A DNA stretch of 55,102 nt. It comes from Blautia sp. GTDB taxonomy: Bacteria > Bacillota > Clostridia > Lachnospirales > Lachnospiraceae. A program made the position numbers and the translations under genes. Positions 17,876-25,458 of the stretch are shown here, one piece after another. Under the pieces are notes generated by a model. The model was not told the origin of the DNA. It searched no databases and was given only the letters and a program-made list of their open reading frames with translations. The DNA lies in assembly GCA_017515325.1 (NCBI GenBank), contig JAFWGA010000027.1, forward strand, positions 1 to 55,102, written 5' to 3'. Positions within the stretch are counted from its first letter, which is position 1; each line of letters opens with the position of its first letter.

Positions 17876-18550
17876 ATGACATACACTCAGATTTATTCTC
17901 TTCAGTATCCTGATGAAGCATTAGCCTGTGTAGAAGCCGGGGCGGACAGAATAGGAGTCCTGGTCGGCTTTGCCGGCGGAAAATATCCTTGTGCCGTTAC
18001 GGAGGAGAGGGCAGCTGAAATATTCCAGGCGATCCGGGGAAAAGCGGTTACGATCCTGATCTCCGTACTGCCGGATCCTGACGCTATTATTCAGCAGACC
18101 AAGCGCCTGATGCCGGATGTCCTTCATCTGTGCGCTGAGTATGACGGGGATCCGGCCTTTAAAGAACGGCTGAACAAGGAGGTTCCGGGTGTTCTCTTGA
18201 TGGAGGCGGTCGGAGTCGGCACCGATCCCAGGGCGATCGACGAGGCCGTCTACAAGGCATCCTTTGCCGATATTCTGATTCTGGACAGTGTCTCTGATGT
18301 AGTACCTGGGGTCGGCGCGGCAGGTGTTACCCATGACTGGGATATTGACGCAGAGATCGTTAGGAGAGTAAATGTTCCTGTCGTTGAGGCAGGTGGCCTT
18401 GGACCGGATAATGTGGCGCAGGCTATCGAAAAAATCCATCCCTGGGCAGTTGACTCGCTGACCAAGACCAGTATTAAGGAGAATGGAATCCTGGTTCGTA
18501 AGGACATCGATAAAGTACGCGAATTTTGCCGCATTTCCCATCAGTATTAA
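17876..18550 (+). CDS. TrpF-like (phosphoribosylanthranilate isomerase fold) protein lacking the catalytic Cys
   Basis: 224 residues from the ATG at 17876, which follows AAGGAGG. A TIM barrel resembling TrpF throughout: CVEAGADRIGVLVG near 18-31, LILDSVSD near 134-141, GVGAAGVTHDWDI near 145-157 (TrpF GGTGxxFDW), VVEAGGLGPDNVAQAI near 169-183, and DSLTKTS near 193 (TrpF DVSSGVE). In true TrpF the first strand is KICG with the catalytic Cys; here it is QIYS with Tyr7. The catalytic Asp is kept as Asp137. No other trp genes lie nearby. It is probably a barrel that handles a ribose-phosphate substrate made by the kinase upstream; the reaction is unknown. Confidence 0.75.
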   Translation: MTYTQIYSLQYPDEALACVEAGADRIGVLVGFAGGKYPCAVTEERAAEIFQAIRGKAVTILISVLPDPDAIIQQTKRLMPDVLHLCAEYDGDPAFKERLNKEVPGVLLMEAVGVGTDPRAIDEAVYKASFADILILDSVSDVVPGVGAAGVTHDWDIDAEIVRRVNVPVVEAGGLGPDNVAQAIEKIHPWAVDSLTKTSIKENGILVRKDIDKVREFCRISHQY

Positions 18551-18607
18551 TAGCGGGAGCACAGGACATAGCAGCAACAAGCAAAATAGAAAAAAGGCGG
18601 AAGAGAC

Positions 18608-19147
18608 ATGCGGTATGGCTATAAGATTATTCGTTCAGACCGAAAAACCATGTCCCTGCAGGTTAAAACGGACGGCACTATCCTGGTCAGGGCTCCTCTG
18701 GCCTGCAGCAGGGAAGAGATTGAACGCATGCTGGCCTCCCATCAGGATTGGCTGAAAAAGCAGTTGGCCAGGATAAAAATGGCTGAGGACAGTCAGGTCA
18801 GGATAACGGAGGAGACGCGCCAAGACGGCATAGAAAGAGCAAAAAAGCTGCTTCCCATGAAGGTGGCTTATTATGCCGGGCGGATGGGGGTTACCTGGAA
18901 CCGCATTACGATCCGGGAGCAGAAAACCCGCTGGGGCAGCTGCAGTTCGAAAGGAAACCTGAATTTCAACTGGAAGCTCATGCTGATGCCGGAGAATATT
19001 ATAGACTACGTAGTAGTCCATGAACTGGCTCATCGGAGAGAAATGAATCATTCCTCTCGCTTCTGGGAGATTGTAGCAAGTCAGATCCCGGATTATGAGA
19101 GGAGAAGGAAACAGCTGAACGAACTGGGCATGAGACTGCAGGGATAA
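18608..19147 (+). CDS. YgjP/SprT-like zinc metallopeptidase (DUF45)
   Basis: 179 residues. Zinc motif HELAHRREMNH: His138, Glu139, His142, with His148 as likely third ligand. The preceding REQKTRWGSCSSKGNLNFNW at 104-123 is the hallmark of the M48-like YgjP family. Function in cells is unsettled. No signal peptide, so it is cytoplasmic. It follows the TrpF-like gene after 57 bases and may be in the same transcript. Confidence 0.9.
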   Translation: MRYGYKIIRSDRKTMSLQVKTDGTILVRAPLACSREEIERMLASHQDWLKKQLARIKMAEDSQVRITEETRQDGIERAKKLLPMKVAYYAGRMGVTWNRITIREQKTRWGSCSSKGNLNFNWKLMLMPENIIDYVVVHELAHRREMNHSSRFWEIVASQIPDYERRRKQLNELGMRLQG

Positions 19148-19180
19148 TGATAGAAGGGGTACTTTTTAGGGTGATATTGT

Positions 19181-21022
19181 ATGCTTGAATACAAAAACCT
19201 GAGTCGGAGACTGACAAAAAATATGATGACGCTTCTTGGCTTTGAAGGGGTGTTTAAGCTTTTGACGGTAGTTCTGGCAGTTCCCATTTTTTCGGGCTTT
19301 CTGAAGCTGACAATGTGGCTGACAGGATACCATTATCTCACAGCGGAAAATATCCCTCGCTTTCTGACGCATCCCCTGTTTTTGATCTGCGCCTTTTTTC
19401 TTCTCATGCTGATGGTTTTCTATCTTTCTGTCGACATGGGGGCAGTGATCTACAATCTTCACCGGTCTTATGCGGATGAGAAAACAGACATTTTTCATAC
19501 CTTTGTTTTTGGCCTGCACTGGGCCTTGAAACTGTTTTGCGGGAGAAATCATTTTCTCATGATCCTTTGCCTGTGCCTTATGATGCCGGTATTTGGGATA
19601 GGCTTTGCTCCTGCCCTTCTGGGAAATCTGCTTGTCAGGGACATACTGGTAAAACGGTTGGCTTACGGTTGGCATTACCTTGTGTTTTTCGGATTGGCGG
19701 CACTCCTTCTGCTGGTTCTTTTTTTCCGCAACATGTATGCCTATGTATTTATGACCCTGGAGGATTGCGGAAGCAGGGAAGCTCTCGAAAAGAGTGCCGG
19801 TCTTTCAAAGGGGGACAGAAAATGGGATATTCTGGTCTTTCTTCTTGCCTGGATTACCTTTTATCTGGTCTATGCCGGTTTGATGGGAGTCGCCATGCTC
19901 ATTGCAGTTGTCTGTGAGAAGGCTCTTCGGCCGACCATACTGGTCAATTCCCTCTCTACCTCTTTGATGCTTACGGTCACAACCGTCTGCATGATCTTTG
20001 TGGCGGCATGGACAGCTCCGGCCAGCTGCAGCTGCATCGGGACGCTTTATTATTATCATAAGCAGAGAAAAGGAGAAGCTGTGCCGGAGACGGAGACAGG
20101 AGGACCTAAGCTGGGTGCTCCTTTCCGGAAAGAACACCGACCCCTTGTCGTTGCCCTTGAAGCGTTGATTCTGGCCTTGTCTGTCGCTATCTGCGGAATC
20201 TATATTTTTCGGACCTATCGGGGCCGTTTTAATCCGAATATAGAAGGTCTGCATCAGCTGGAGGTGACAGCTCACAGAGGAGCATCTCGTCACTATCCGG
20301 AAAATACGATGGCTGCTTTTCGGGGAGCTCTGGAGCTGGGGGCTGATTGGATCGAGCTTGACATTCATCAGAGCAAGGACGGGCAGCTGGTGGTTATGCA
20401 TGACAGCAGCCTCTACCGAACCTGCAGAGTGCGCAAAAAGGTATGGGAGCTGACATGGGAAGAGCTGTCCCAGCTGGATGCGGGAAGCTTTTTTTCCCGC
20501 GAATTCAGGGGAGAAAAGATCCCCTTGCTTTCTGACGTGATCGATTTTGCCAAGGAGAATCATATCCGTCTGAATATTGAGCTCAAGCCGTCCAAGGAAG
20601 AAAAGGGAATGGAAAAAAGGCTGGTTGAGCTGATTCAGGAAAAGGACTTTATGGCGGACTGCGTCGTCACATCGCAGAAATACACGGCTATCACCAAGGT
20701 CAAAGCCTTTGACGAGGCGATCCAGACAGTGTATGTGATGGGCTATGCCTATGGAAATGTCGCCTCCCTTTCTGCTGCGGATGCCTACAGCATCAATATG
20801 AGCAGTGTGAGCCGGAGGCTGGTTTCCCAGGTGCACAATGAAGGAAAGCAGATTTATGCCTGGACGGTAAACCGTCGCTTTAACATTGAAGACATGATGG
20901 AACGAAACGTGGACAATGTCATTACTGACGATGTCAGCCTGGCCAAGACCATCGTGGGAGAGAAGCGCGCGGGAAATGCTCTTCATGAATACATCAGATG
21001 GCTGAATAAGTGGTTTAGATGA
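19181..21022 (+). CDS. Membrane-anchored glycerophosphodiester phosphodiesterase
   Basis: 613 residues. Residues 1-350 carry about eight membrane segments (GPDPase_memb type domain), residues 360-590 the GDPD barrel with TAHRGASRHYPENT near 363, ADWIELDIHQSKDGQLVVMH near 387-406 and LNIELKPSK near 464. The two catalytic His and the Glu/Asp metal ligands are present. Cleaves glycerophosphodiesters, possibly from lipids or teichoic-acid-type polymers, outside the membrane. The ribosome binding site is weak (AGGGTGATATTGTATG). Confidence 0.93.
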   Translation: MLEYKNLSRRLTKNMMTLLGFEGVFKLLTVVLAVPIFSGFLKLTMWLTGYHYLTAENIPRFLTHPLFLICAFFLLMLMVFYLSVDMGAVIYNLHRSYADEKTDIFHTFVFGLHWALKLFCGRNHFLMILCLCLMMPVFGIGFAPALLGNLLVRDILVKRLAYGWHYLVFFGLAALLLLVLFFRNMYAYVFMTLEDCGSREALEKSAGLSKGDRKWDILVFLLAWITFYLVYAGLMGVAMLIAVVCEKALRPTILVNSLSTSLMLTVTTVCMIFVAAWTAPASCSCIGTLYYYHKQRKGEAVPETETGGPKLGAPFRKEHRPLVVALEALILALSVAICGIYIFRTYRGRFNPNIEGLHQLEVTAHRGASRHYPENTMAAFRGALELGADWIELDIHQSKDGQLVVMHDSSLYRTCRVRKKVWELTWEELSQLDAGSFFSREFRGEKIPLLSDVIDFAKENHIRLNIELKPSKEEKGMEKRLVELIQEKDFMADCVVTSQKYTAITKVKAFDEAIQTVYVMGYAYGNVASLSAADAYSINMSSVSRRLVSQVHNEGKQIYAWTVNRRFNIEDMMERNVDNVITDDVSLAKTIVGEKRAGNALHEYIRWLNKWFR

Positions 21023-21067
21023 AAAAAGCTCCCTTGACTCTGAATAAGAGCATAGGGAGTTTTTTGC
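21022..21067. terminator. Bidirectional terminator between convergent genes
   Basis: AAAAAGCTCCCT pairs with AGGGAGTTTTTT, with A and T tracts on the two sides, between the glycerophosphodiesterase gene and the CarD-family gene. Confidence 0.8.
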
Positions 21068-21070
21068 TTT

Positions 21071-21589
21071 TCATGCCGTAGCAGCAGCTGTACCGCTGAC
21101 ACAATACTCGATATAGGATTCCATCTTGTCCTTAGGGATGCCCAGCGGAATGGAAAGCTCGGAGTACAGACAGTCCTGTGCCTGCTTCAGATAGCGTTCA
21201 TCCGTTGCAGTCATTCGTTTGCCCTGCCTCTGTCGCTCGACCTTGCGGGCGTGCAGCGTCTTGATAATGCGGATCCATTCCCTGCAATCCGCGCTGCGGA
21301 TGCATTCTTTATACTGAACTTCCCGCGTTTTATCATTTTCGACCATGAGCAGATCGATCTGGGGCATATCCTTGATCAGTTGACGGGCCTCAGATTCCGT
21401 GATAATTTTGCGCATGGGGACCTTCTGGTTTTCGACGGGAGTCATGATCCTGCCGTCCTTCTGGAAGTAGGGCTGCAGTTCATAGTAAAGCTGTCCCTCA
21501 GATAAACCGGAAACCTGCGGGGAGGAAACCCCGATTACCTTACACACACCATTGTTTCCATAGATAATCAAATCACCGATTTCAAACAT
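21071..21589 (-). CDS. CarD-family transcriptional regulator
   Basis: 172 residues. The N-terminal RNA-polymerase-interacting Tudor-like domain is at 1-65 (MFEIGDLIIYGNNGVCKVIG, then YYELQPYFQKDGRIMTPVEN), followed by a helical domain with REWIRIIKTLHARKVERQRQ and KMTATDERYLKQAQDCLYSE-like helices (the sequence begins GKRMTATDE). CarD/CdnL proteins stabilise open complexes at promoters in Actinobacteria and Myxococcus; Clostridia have short solo versions like this one. AAAGGGG lies eight bases before the ATG. Monocistronic. Confidence 0.93.
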   Translation of the reverse strand: MFEIGDLIIYGNNGVCKVIGVSSPQVSGLSEGQLYYELQPYFQKDGRIMTPVENQKVPMRKIITESEARQLIKDMPQIDLLMVENDKTREVQYKECIRSADCREWIRIIKTLHARKVERQRQGKRMTATDERYLKQAQDCLYSELSIPLGIPKDKMESYIEYCVSGTAAATA

Positions 21590-21994
21590 ACAACAAGCCC
21601 CTTTCTACCACAGACAATAACCTCACCAGAGTTACCTACGGATTTCCCCTTCCCTTTTTCCAAGAATACAATGCCTTATGCAATCATTCTACATTGTGAT
21701 GCGGTGGGTTTGGAAAACCACAAGAACATGAGATATAGAGTAAACGAAAAAGCTGATGCTTCGCTCTGTTTACTGCGCTGAAATTAAACCGATTATGCAA
21801 GGCTTTTCGATGTCAATTCAAGCGCCTATATATGTGATAAGATAAGGACATGCTTTTTTATTCTTTTTCTTTTTTCTCTTTCGTGATTAATTTTATCACA
21901 GTTTTTGCGCTTTTATAAGCACAATTTAAAAATTCGTCGAAATGGCAAGATGCCTTTAGATTATTTTGGGGACATTGGTAAAAATGCTGATTAA
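21590..21994. other. Intergenic region between the CarD and copA genes
   Basis: About 450 bases without a gene. It holds a degenerate member (copy D, 21734-21785: TATAGAGTAAACGAA ... TGTTTACTGCGCTGAAATT) of the bipartite palindromic repeat, a pyrimidine-rich run at 21852-21880, an inverted pair GTGAT/ATCAC at 21883-21899, and the copA terminator at its right end. No coding frame or known RNA was recognised. Confidence 0.45.
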
Positions 21995-22026
21995 AAAACA
22001 GCATTTCGCAGAGGAAATGCTGTTTT
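21995..22026 (-). terminator. Terminator of copA
   Basis: AAAACAGCATTTC and GAAATGCTGTTTT form a near-perfect hairpin; on the minus strand it runs into a T6 tail. Confidence 0.85.
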
Positions 22027-22046
22027 CTATGGCAGGGGCGACGGCT

Positions 22047-22256
22047 TCAATCAATACCTGTTACCTTGTAGTCCTTATCCTCAACGGCTTTTGTCAGAAC
22101 CGCAGGATCCACATCATGGCTAAGGGTAAGAACGGCGGTGCCGCTTTCATGGCTGACGACAGCTTCCGTAACGCCATCAAGAGCTTCAAGAGCATTCCTG
22201 ACGGTTTTTTCACAATGACCGCACATCATTCCTTCAATTTTGAGAGTTTTGTTCAT
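22047..22256 (-). CDS. copZ: Possible internally initiated copper chaperone CopZ
   Basis: Within copA, the ATG at 22256 opens a 69-residue HMA protein (MNKTLKIEGMMCGHCEKTVR) of exactly CopZ length with its CxxC metal site. AAAGGAAAA lies about seven bases before this ATG, inside the coding sequence of the linker. The arrangement allows both a fused ATPase and a free chaperone from one frame. Whether initiation here occurs is inference. Confidence 0.5.
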   Translation of the reverse strand: MNKTLKIEGMMCGHCEKTVRNALEALDGVTEAVVSHESGTAVLTLSHDVDPAVLTKAVEDKDYKVTGID

Positions 22257-24617
22257 GGCTTGTTTTCCTTTCATGTTTTTATTCATTTTTATCAGCTTTT
22301 CTCCGCTTCTGATGGATGGGTTTTTGCGCTTTTTATCCTTTGACGCGTCATGAATGGAGAAGAGATTCAGCCTCAGCGCATTCATGACGACACAGAAGCT
22401 GGACAGACTCATGGCTGCAGCTCCCAGCATGGGATTCATCGTGATCCCAAAGGTGTGGACATAGGCACCGGCTGCGGTAGGAATCAACAGCGTATTGTAA
22501 ATCAGCGCCCAGAAGAGGTTTTCAAGGATATTCCGGTAGGTCTGGCGGCTGAGTCGGATGGCTGCCGTGACGTCTGTCAGACGGCTTTTCATCAGTACGA
22601 CATCGGCAGCGTCGATGGCGACATCTGTTCCCGCTCCGATCGCGATACCGATATTGGCTCTGGTAAGGGCAGGAGCATCGTTGATGCCGTCCCCTACCAT
22701 GGCTGTCTTTCCGTATTCCTGCAGACGGCGGATGACATCTTCTTTCCCGTTGGGAAGAAGCCCCGCGACAACTTCATCTACTCCGGCCTGACGTCCGATT
22801 GCCTCAGCGGTGGCTTCGTTGTCTCCTGTGAGCATAACCACATAGACCCCCATATTCTGCAGCTCGCGGATGGCCTGGGCACTGTCGTCCTTAATGGTGT
22901 CCGCCACAGCGATCATACCCAGAAAACGCTTTCCTTCGGCGAAAAAGAGAGGGGTTTTCCCATCCTGGGCCAGTTGGGCAGCCTTTTTTTTCATGGCCGG
23001 GCTAATGGAGGATTTTCCGCTGATAAAAGCATAATTTCCGCCCATAAGCTTCTGCCCGCCGCACACAGCAGTGAGACCGTTTCCCGGAAGAACTTCAAAA
23101 GAGGAAACCTCAGATGCGTTCAGGCCGGCTTCCCTGGCGTAGTCCACAATAGCCCTGGCCAGGGGATGTTCGCTGCGGTATTCCAAAGTGACAGCCTTTA
23201 CCATGAGCTCTGTGCGGGTGATCCCCTCCTCCGGGATGATATCCGTGACCTTTGGCTCGCCGTTCGTGATCGTGCCCGTCTTATCCAGGGCGACGATCTG
23301 GACATTTCCTGTCTCCTGAAGGGATTCGGCATTCTTGAAGAGGATGCCGTTTTTGGCACCGACGCCATTGCCCACCATGATGGCGACAGGAGTGGCAAGA
23401 CCCAGGGCACAGGGGCAGCTGACAACCAGGACAGAGATGGCGCGGGCGAGACTGAAGCCGATGGGGCGCCCCACAATCATCCAGACAATGAAGGTGAGAA
23501 CCGCGACAAGGATAACGCAGGGGACGAAAACGCCGGAAATGGTATCCGCCAGACGGGCAACCGGCGCCTTGGTGGCAGCAGCATCGCTGACCATCTGGAT
23601 GATCTGGGCCAGGGTGGTGTCCTCGCCTACCCGGGTCGCCCGGCAGGTCAGAAAACCGGACTGGTTTAATGTGGCGGAGGAAACCGTATCCCCGACGTTT
23701 TTATCGACAGGAATACTTTCTCCGGTCAAAGCAGCTTCATTGACTGCGGAAAAACCCTCGACAACCTCGGCATCTACCGGGATGGTTTCTCCGGGACGCA
23801 CGACAAAGAGATCTCCGGCATGGACATTGTCAATCGGAACCGTCACTTCCCGGCCGTCCCTGAGCAGGTTGGCTGTCTTGGGGGCAAGCTTCATCAGGCT
23901 TTTCAGTGCGTCTGTGGTCCTGCCCTTGGAAAGAGATTCCAGCATTTTTCCCACGGTGATCAGTGTCAGGATCATGGCAGCGGACTCAAAATAGAATTCC
24001 ATCATATATTCCATGACCTTGTCGGAGCTGCCATCAACCTGAGCCCGGGTCATGGCAAAGAGCATGACAGTGCTGTAGGCAAAAGCGGCAGTGGACCCCA
24101 ATGCGATCAGAGTATCCATATTGGGGGCACCGTGAAAAAGGCTCTTAAAGCCGCTGATAAAAAAGCTTTGGTTGATAACCATGATGATAACGGCCAGCAG
24201 CAGCTGGACCAGACCCATGGCGACATGGTTATCATCAAAAAAGCGAGGAAGGGGCCAGCCCCACATCATATGTCCCATGGAGAAATACATGAGAACGAGA
24301 AGAAAGACAATGGAGGCGAAAAGCCTTTTTTTCAGCAGCGGCGTGCTTTTGTCCTTTAGGGCTTCTTCCTCGGCAGCAAGCTTTGCCGTCAGGCTGCCGG
24401 AAGCCTTTTTAGATTCGAAGGTTTTCGGGGAGGCACCGTATCCGGCGTTTTCCACCGCCTGGATAATGGCCTGGCTGGATGCGGTTCCTTCGACTCCCAT
24501 GCTGTTGGTCAGCAAACTGACACTGCAGGAGGTCACACCGGGAACCTTTGCCACTGCTTTTTCCACGCGGGCCTGACATGCAGCACAACTCATTCCGGTT
24601 ACCGTATATTGATCCAT
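22047..24617 (-). CDS. copA: Copper-exporting P1B-type ATPase with C-terminal CopZ fusion
   Basis: 856 residues. An N-terminal HMA domain has GMSCAACQ (Cys11, Cys14). About eight membrane segments follow, with CPC (VVSCPCALGLATPV) near residue 400, the phosphorylation site DKTGTITNGEP near 442, SEHPLARAI near 480 and GDGINDAPALT near 645. The ATPase ends near residue 770; after a charged linker a second HMA domain (GMMCGHCEKTV) closes the protein. Such a C-terminal HMA is unusual and looks like a fused copZ. It is transcribed behind a TetR gene 22 bases upstream. Role: copper or silver efflux. Confidence 0.95.
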   Translation of the reverse strand: MDQYTVTGMSCAACQARVEKAVAKVPGVTSCSVSLLTNSMGVEGTASSQAIIQAVENAGYGASPKTFESKKASGSLTAKLAAEEEALKDKSTPLLKKRLFASIVFLLVLMYFSMGHMMWGWPLPRFFDDNHVAMGLVQLLLAVIIMVINQSFFISGFKSLFHGAPNMDTLIALGSTAAFAYSTVMLFAMTRAQVDGSSDKVMEYMMEFYFESAAMILTLITVGKMLESLSKGRTTDALKSLMKLAPKTANLLRDGREVTVPIDNVHAGDLFVVRPGETIPVDAEVVEGFSAVNEAALTGESIPVDKNVGDTVSSATLNQSGFLTCRATRVGEDTTLAQIIQMVSDAAATKAPVARLADTISGVFVPCVILVAVLTFIVWMIVGRPIGFSLARAISVLVVSCPCALGLATPVAIMVGNGVGAKNGILFKNAESLQETGNVQIVALDKTGTITNGEPKVTDIIPEEGITRTELMVKAVTLEYRSEHPLARAIVDYAREAGLNASEVSSFEVLPGNGLTAVCGGQKLMGGNYAFISGKSSISPAMKKKAAQLAQDGKTPLFFAEGKRFLGMIAVADTIKDDSAQAIRELQNMGVYVVMLTGDNEATAEAIGRQAGVDEVVAGLLPNGKEDVIRRLQEYGKTAMVGDGINDAPALTRANIGIAIGAGTDVAIDAADVVLMKSRLTDVTAAIRLSRQTYRNILENLFWALIYNTLLIPTAAGAYVHTFGITMNPMLGAAAMSLSSFCVVMNALRLNLFSIHDASKDKKRKNPSIRSGEKLIKMNKNMKGKQAMNKTLKIEGMMCGHCEKTVRNALEALDGVTEAVVSHESGTAVLTLSHDVDPAVLTKAVEDKDYKVTGID

Positions 24618-24639
24618 AAGACTATTGACACTCCTTTCG

Positions 24640-25167
24640 TCAGGTTGTTATGCCGAACTGTCTGCAGAACATATGGGCCATATCCTCGACGGATTCCTTG
24701 GGCTCTTCCCAAAGCCAGACGATAGCAGTATTGATCAGAGCACCCATGTACATATAAAGCTGATAGCGGTCAATGCTGTTGGCAGGCATTACACCAGCGA
24801 TGCTTTCATGAAACTGGTTGAGAGAAGCCAAAAGAAGGGAAGCGAAATCAGCGCGGCACATGTCGACGAAATATTGCCGGTATTCATAGAAATACCGGAA
24901 GCTGCGCAGGACATTCTCATAACAATAAAAATCATCGGGTTCCGTCAGGGTCTCGCTGCGGAATTTCTCTAATACCTCGTCCACCAGAGTCTGGAGAACG
25001 TCCTCCTTGGAGGAATAATTCCGGTAAAAAGAAGCACGTGCTACGCCGGCTAACCTTGAAATCTCTGTTATGGTAATTTTGTAGAAGGACTTCTTCCGCA
25101 TCAGGGAAAACAGCGCATCCGTAATGGCTTCCTTGACGATCCTGTTTGCTTCCTTTCGCTTATCCAT
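24640..25167 (-). CDS. TetR/AcrR-family regulator of copA
   Basis: 175 residues. The N-terminal TetR DNA-binding domain has KITITEISRLAGVARASFYR then NYSSKEDVLQTL at 30-62; the C-terminal ligand domain is diverged. It has a GGAG site nine bases before the ATG. The copA start lies 22 bases downstream, so this is a tetR-copA operon. Copper ATPases in Bacillota are usually under CopY or CsoR, which makes a TetR partner noteworthy; it may sense something other than copper. Confidence 0.88.
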   Translation of the reverse strand: MDKRKEANRIVKEAITDALFSLMRKKSFYKITITEISRLAGVARASFYRNYSSKEDVLQTLVDEVLEKFRSETLTEPDDFYCYENVLRSFRYFYEYRQYFVDMCRADFASLLLASLNQFHESIAGVMPANSIDRYQLYMYMGALINTAIVWLWEEPKESVEDMAHMFCRQFGITT

Positions 25168-25186
25168 AAGCCTGTACTCCTTTATC

Positions 25187-25280
25187 AGTAAACGAACAAA
25201 ATGCCTGCATTCCGATTCGTTTACTGCGCCGAATTTACGCCGCTGTAAGCGGTATGATTTCGCAGTAAGTTCGTGCGCAT
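25187..25280 (+). repeat. Bipartite palindromic repeat, copy A
   Basis: First half: AGTAAACGAAC ... GATTCGTTTACT, a hairpin enclosing AATGCCTGCATT. Second half: GCGCCGAATTTaCGCCGCTG ... AAgTTCGTGCGCA, a second hairpin. It occupies the leader between the tetR-copA promoter and the tetR start. Same family as 10131-10208 and 51735-51837. Confidence 0.8.
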
Positions 25281-25297
25281 AGTATATATCTCTCCAA

Positions 25298-25326
25298 AGA
25301 TTACCTTTCTTACCCTAATTTGTCAA
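25298..25326 (-). promoter_or_regulatory. Promoter of tetR-copA
   Basis: On the minus strand TTGACA (complement of 25321-25326), 17 bases, TAATCT. The -35 is perfect, the -10 weak, as expected for a regulated promoter. Divergent from the AGCS promoter 12 bases away. Confidence 0.55.
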
Positions 25327-25337
25327 CGAAAAAAAAC

Positions 25338-25366
25338 TTGCATTTCGATACTATATAAATTATAAT
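25338..25366 (+). promoter_or_regulatory. Sigma-A promoter of the AGCS symporter
   Basis: TTGCAT (25338-25343), 17 bases, perfect TATAAT (25361-25366). Predicted transcription start near 25373. Confidence 0.75.
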
Positions 25367-25373
25367 AGCCTCC

Positions 25374-25423
25374 GAGACACGAGGAAGTGGCCGGAATGAA
25401 TCCTCTTTGTGTCTCTTTTTTTT
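25374..25423 (+). terminator. Promoter-proximal terminator (attenuator) in the AGCS leader
   Basis: GAGACACGAGGA (25374-25385) pairs with TCCTCttTGTGTCTC (25401-25415) and is followed by eight T residues. It begins at about +1 of the transcript, so most RNA would end within 50 bases unless read-through is controlled. There is no room for a glycine riboswitch aptamer before it. Confidence 0.7.
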
Positions 25424-25458
25424 GTTATCTCCATATTGGTTTTGGAAAGGAGTCATGT

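Noticed and set aside
19805-20986. A 393-codon minus-strand frame opposite the glycerophosphodiesterase gene
   Set aside because: Shadow of a clearly coding region with no signals of its own.
22230-22330. Programmed frameshift in copA as in E. coli
   Set aside because: The CopZ part is already in frame with the ATPase; no slippery run with a stop is needed or seen.
22350-23669. A 439-codon open frame on the plus strand inside copA
   Set aside because: Antisense shadow of a conserved ATPase; composition is low in hydrophobic residues and no start signal is present.
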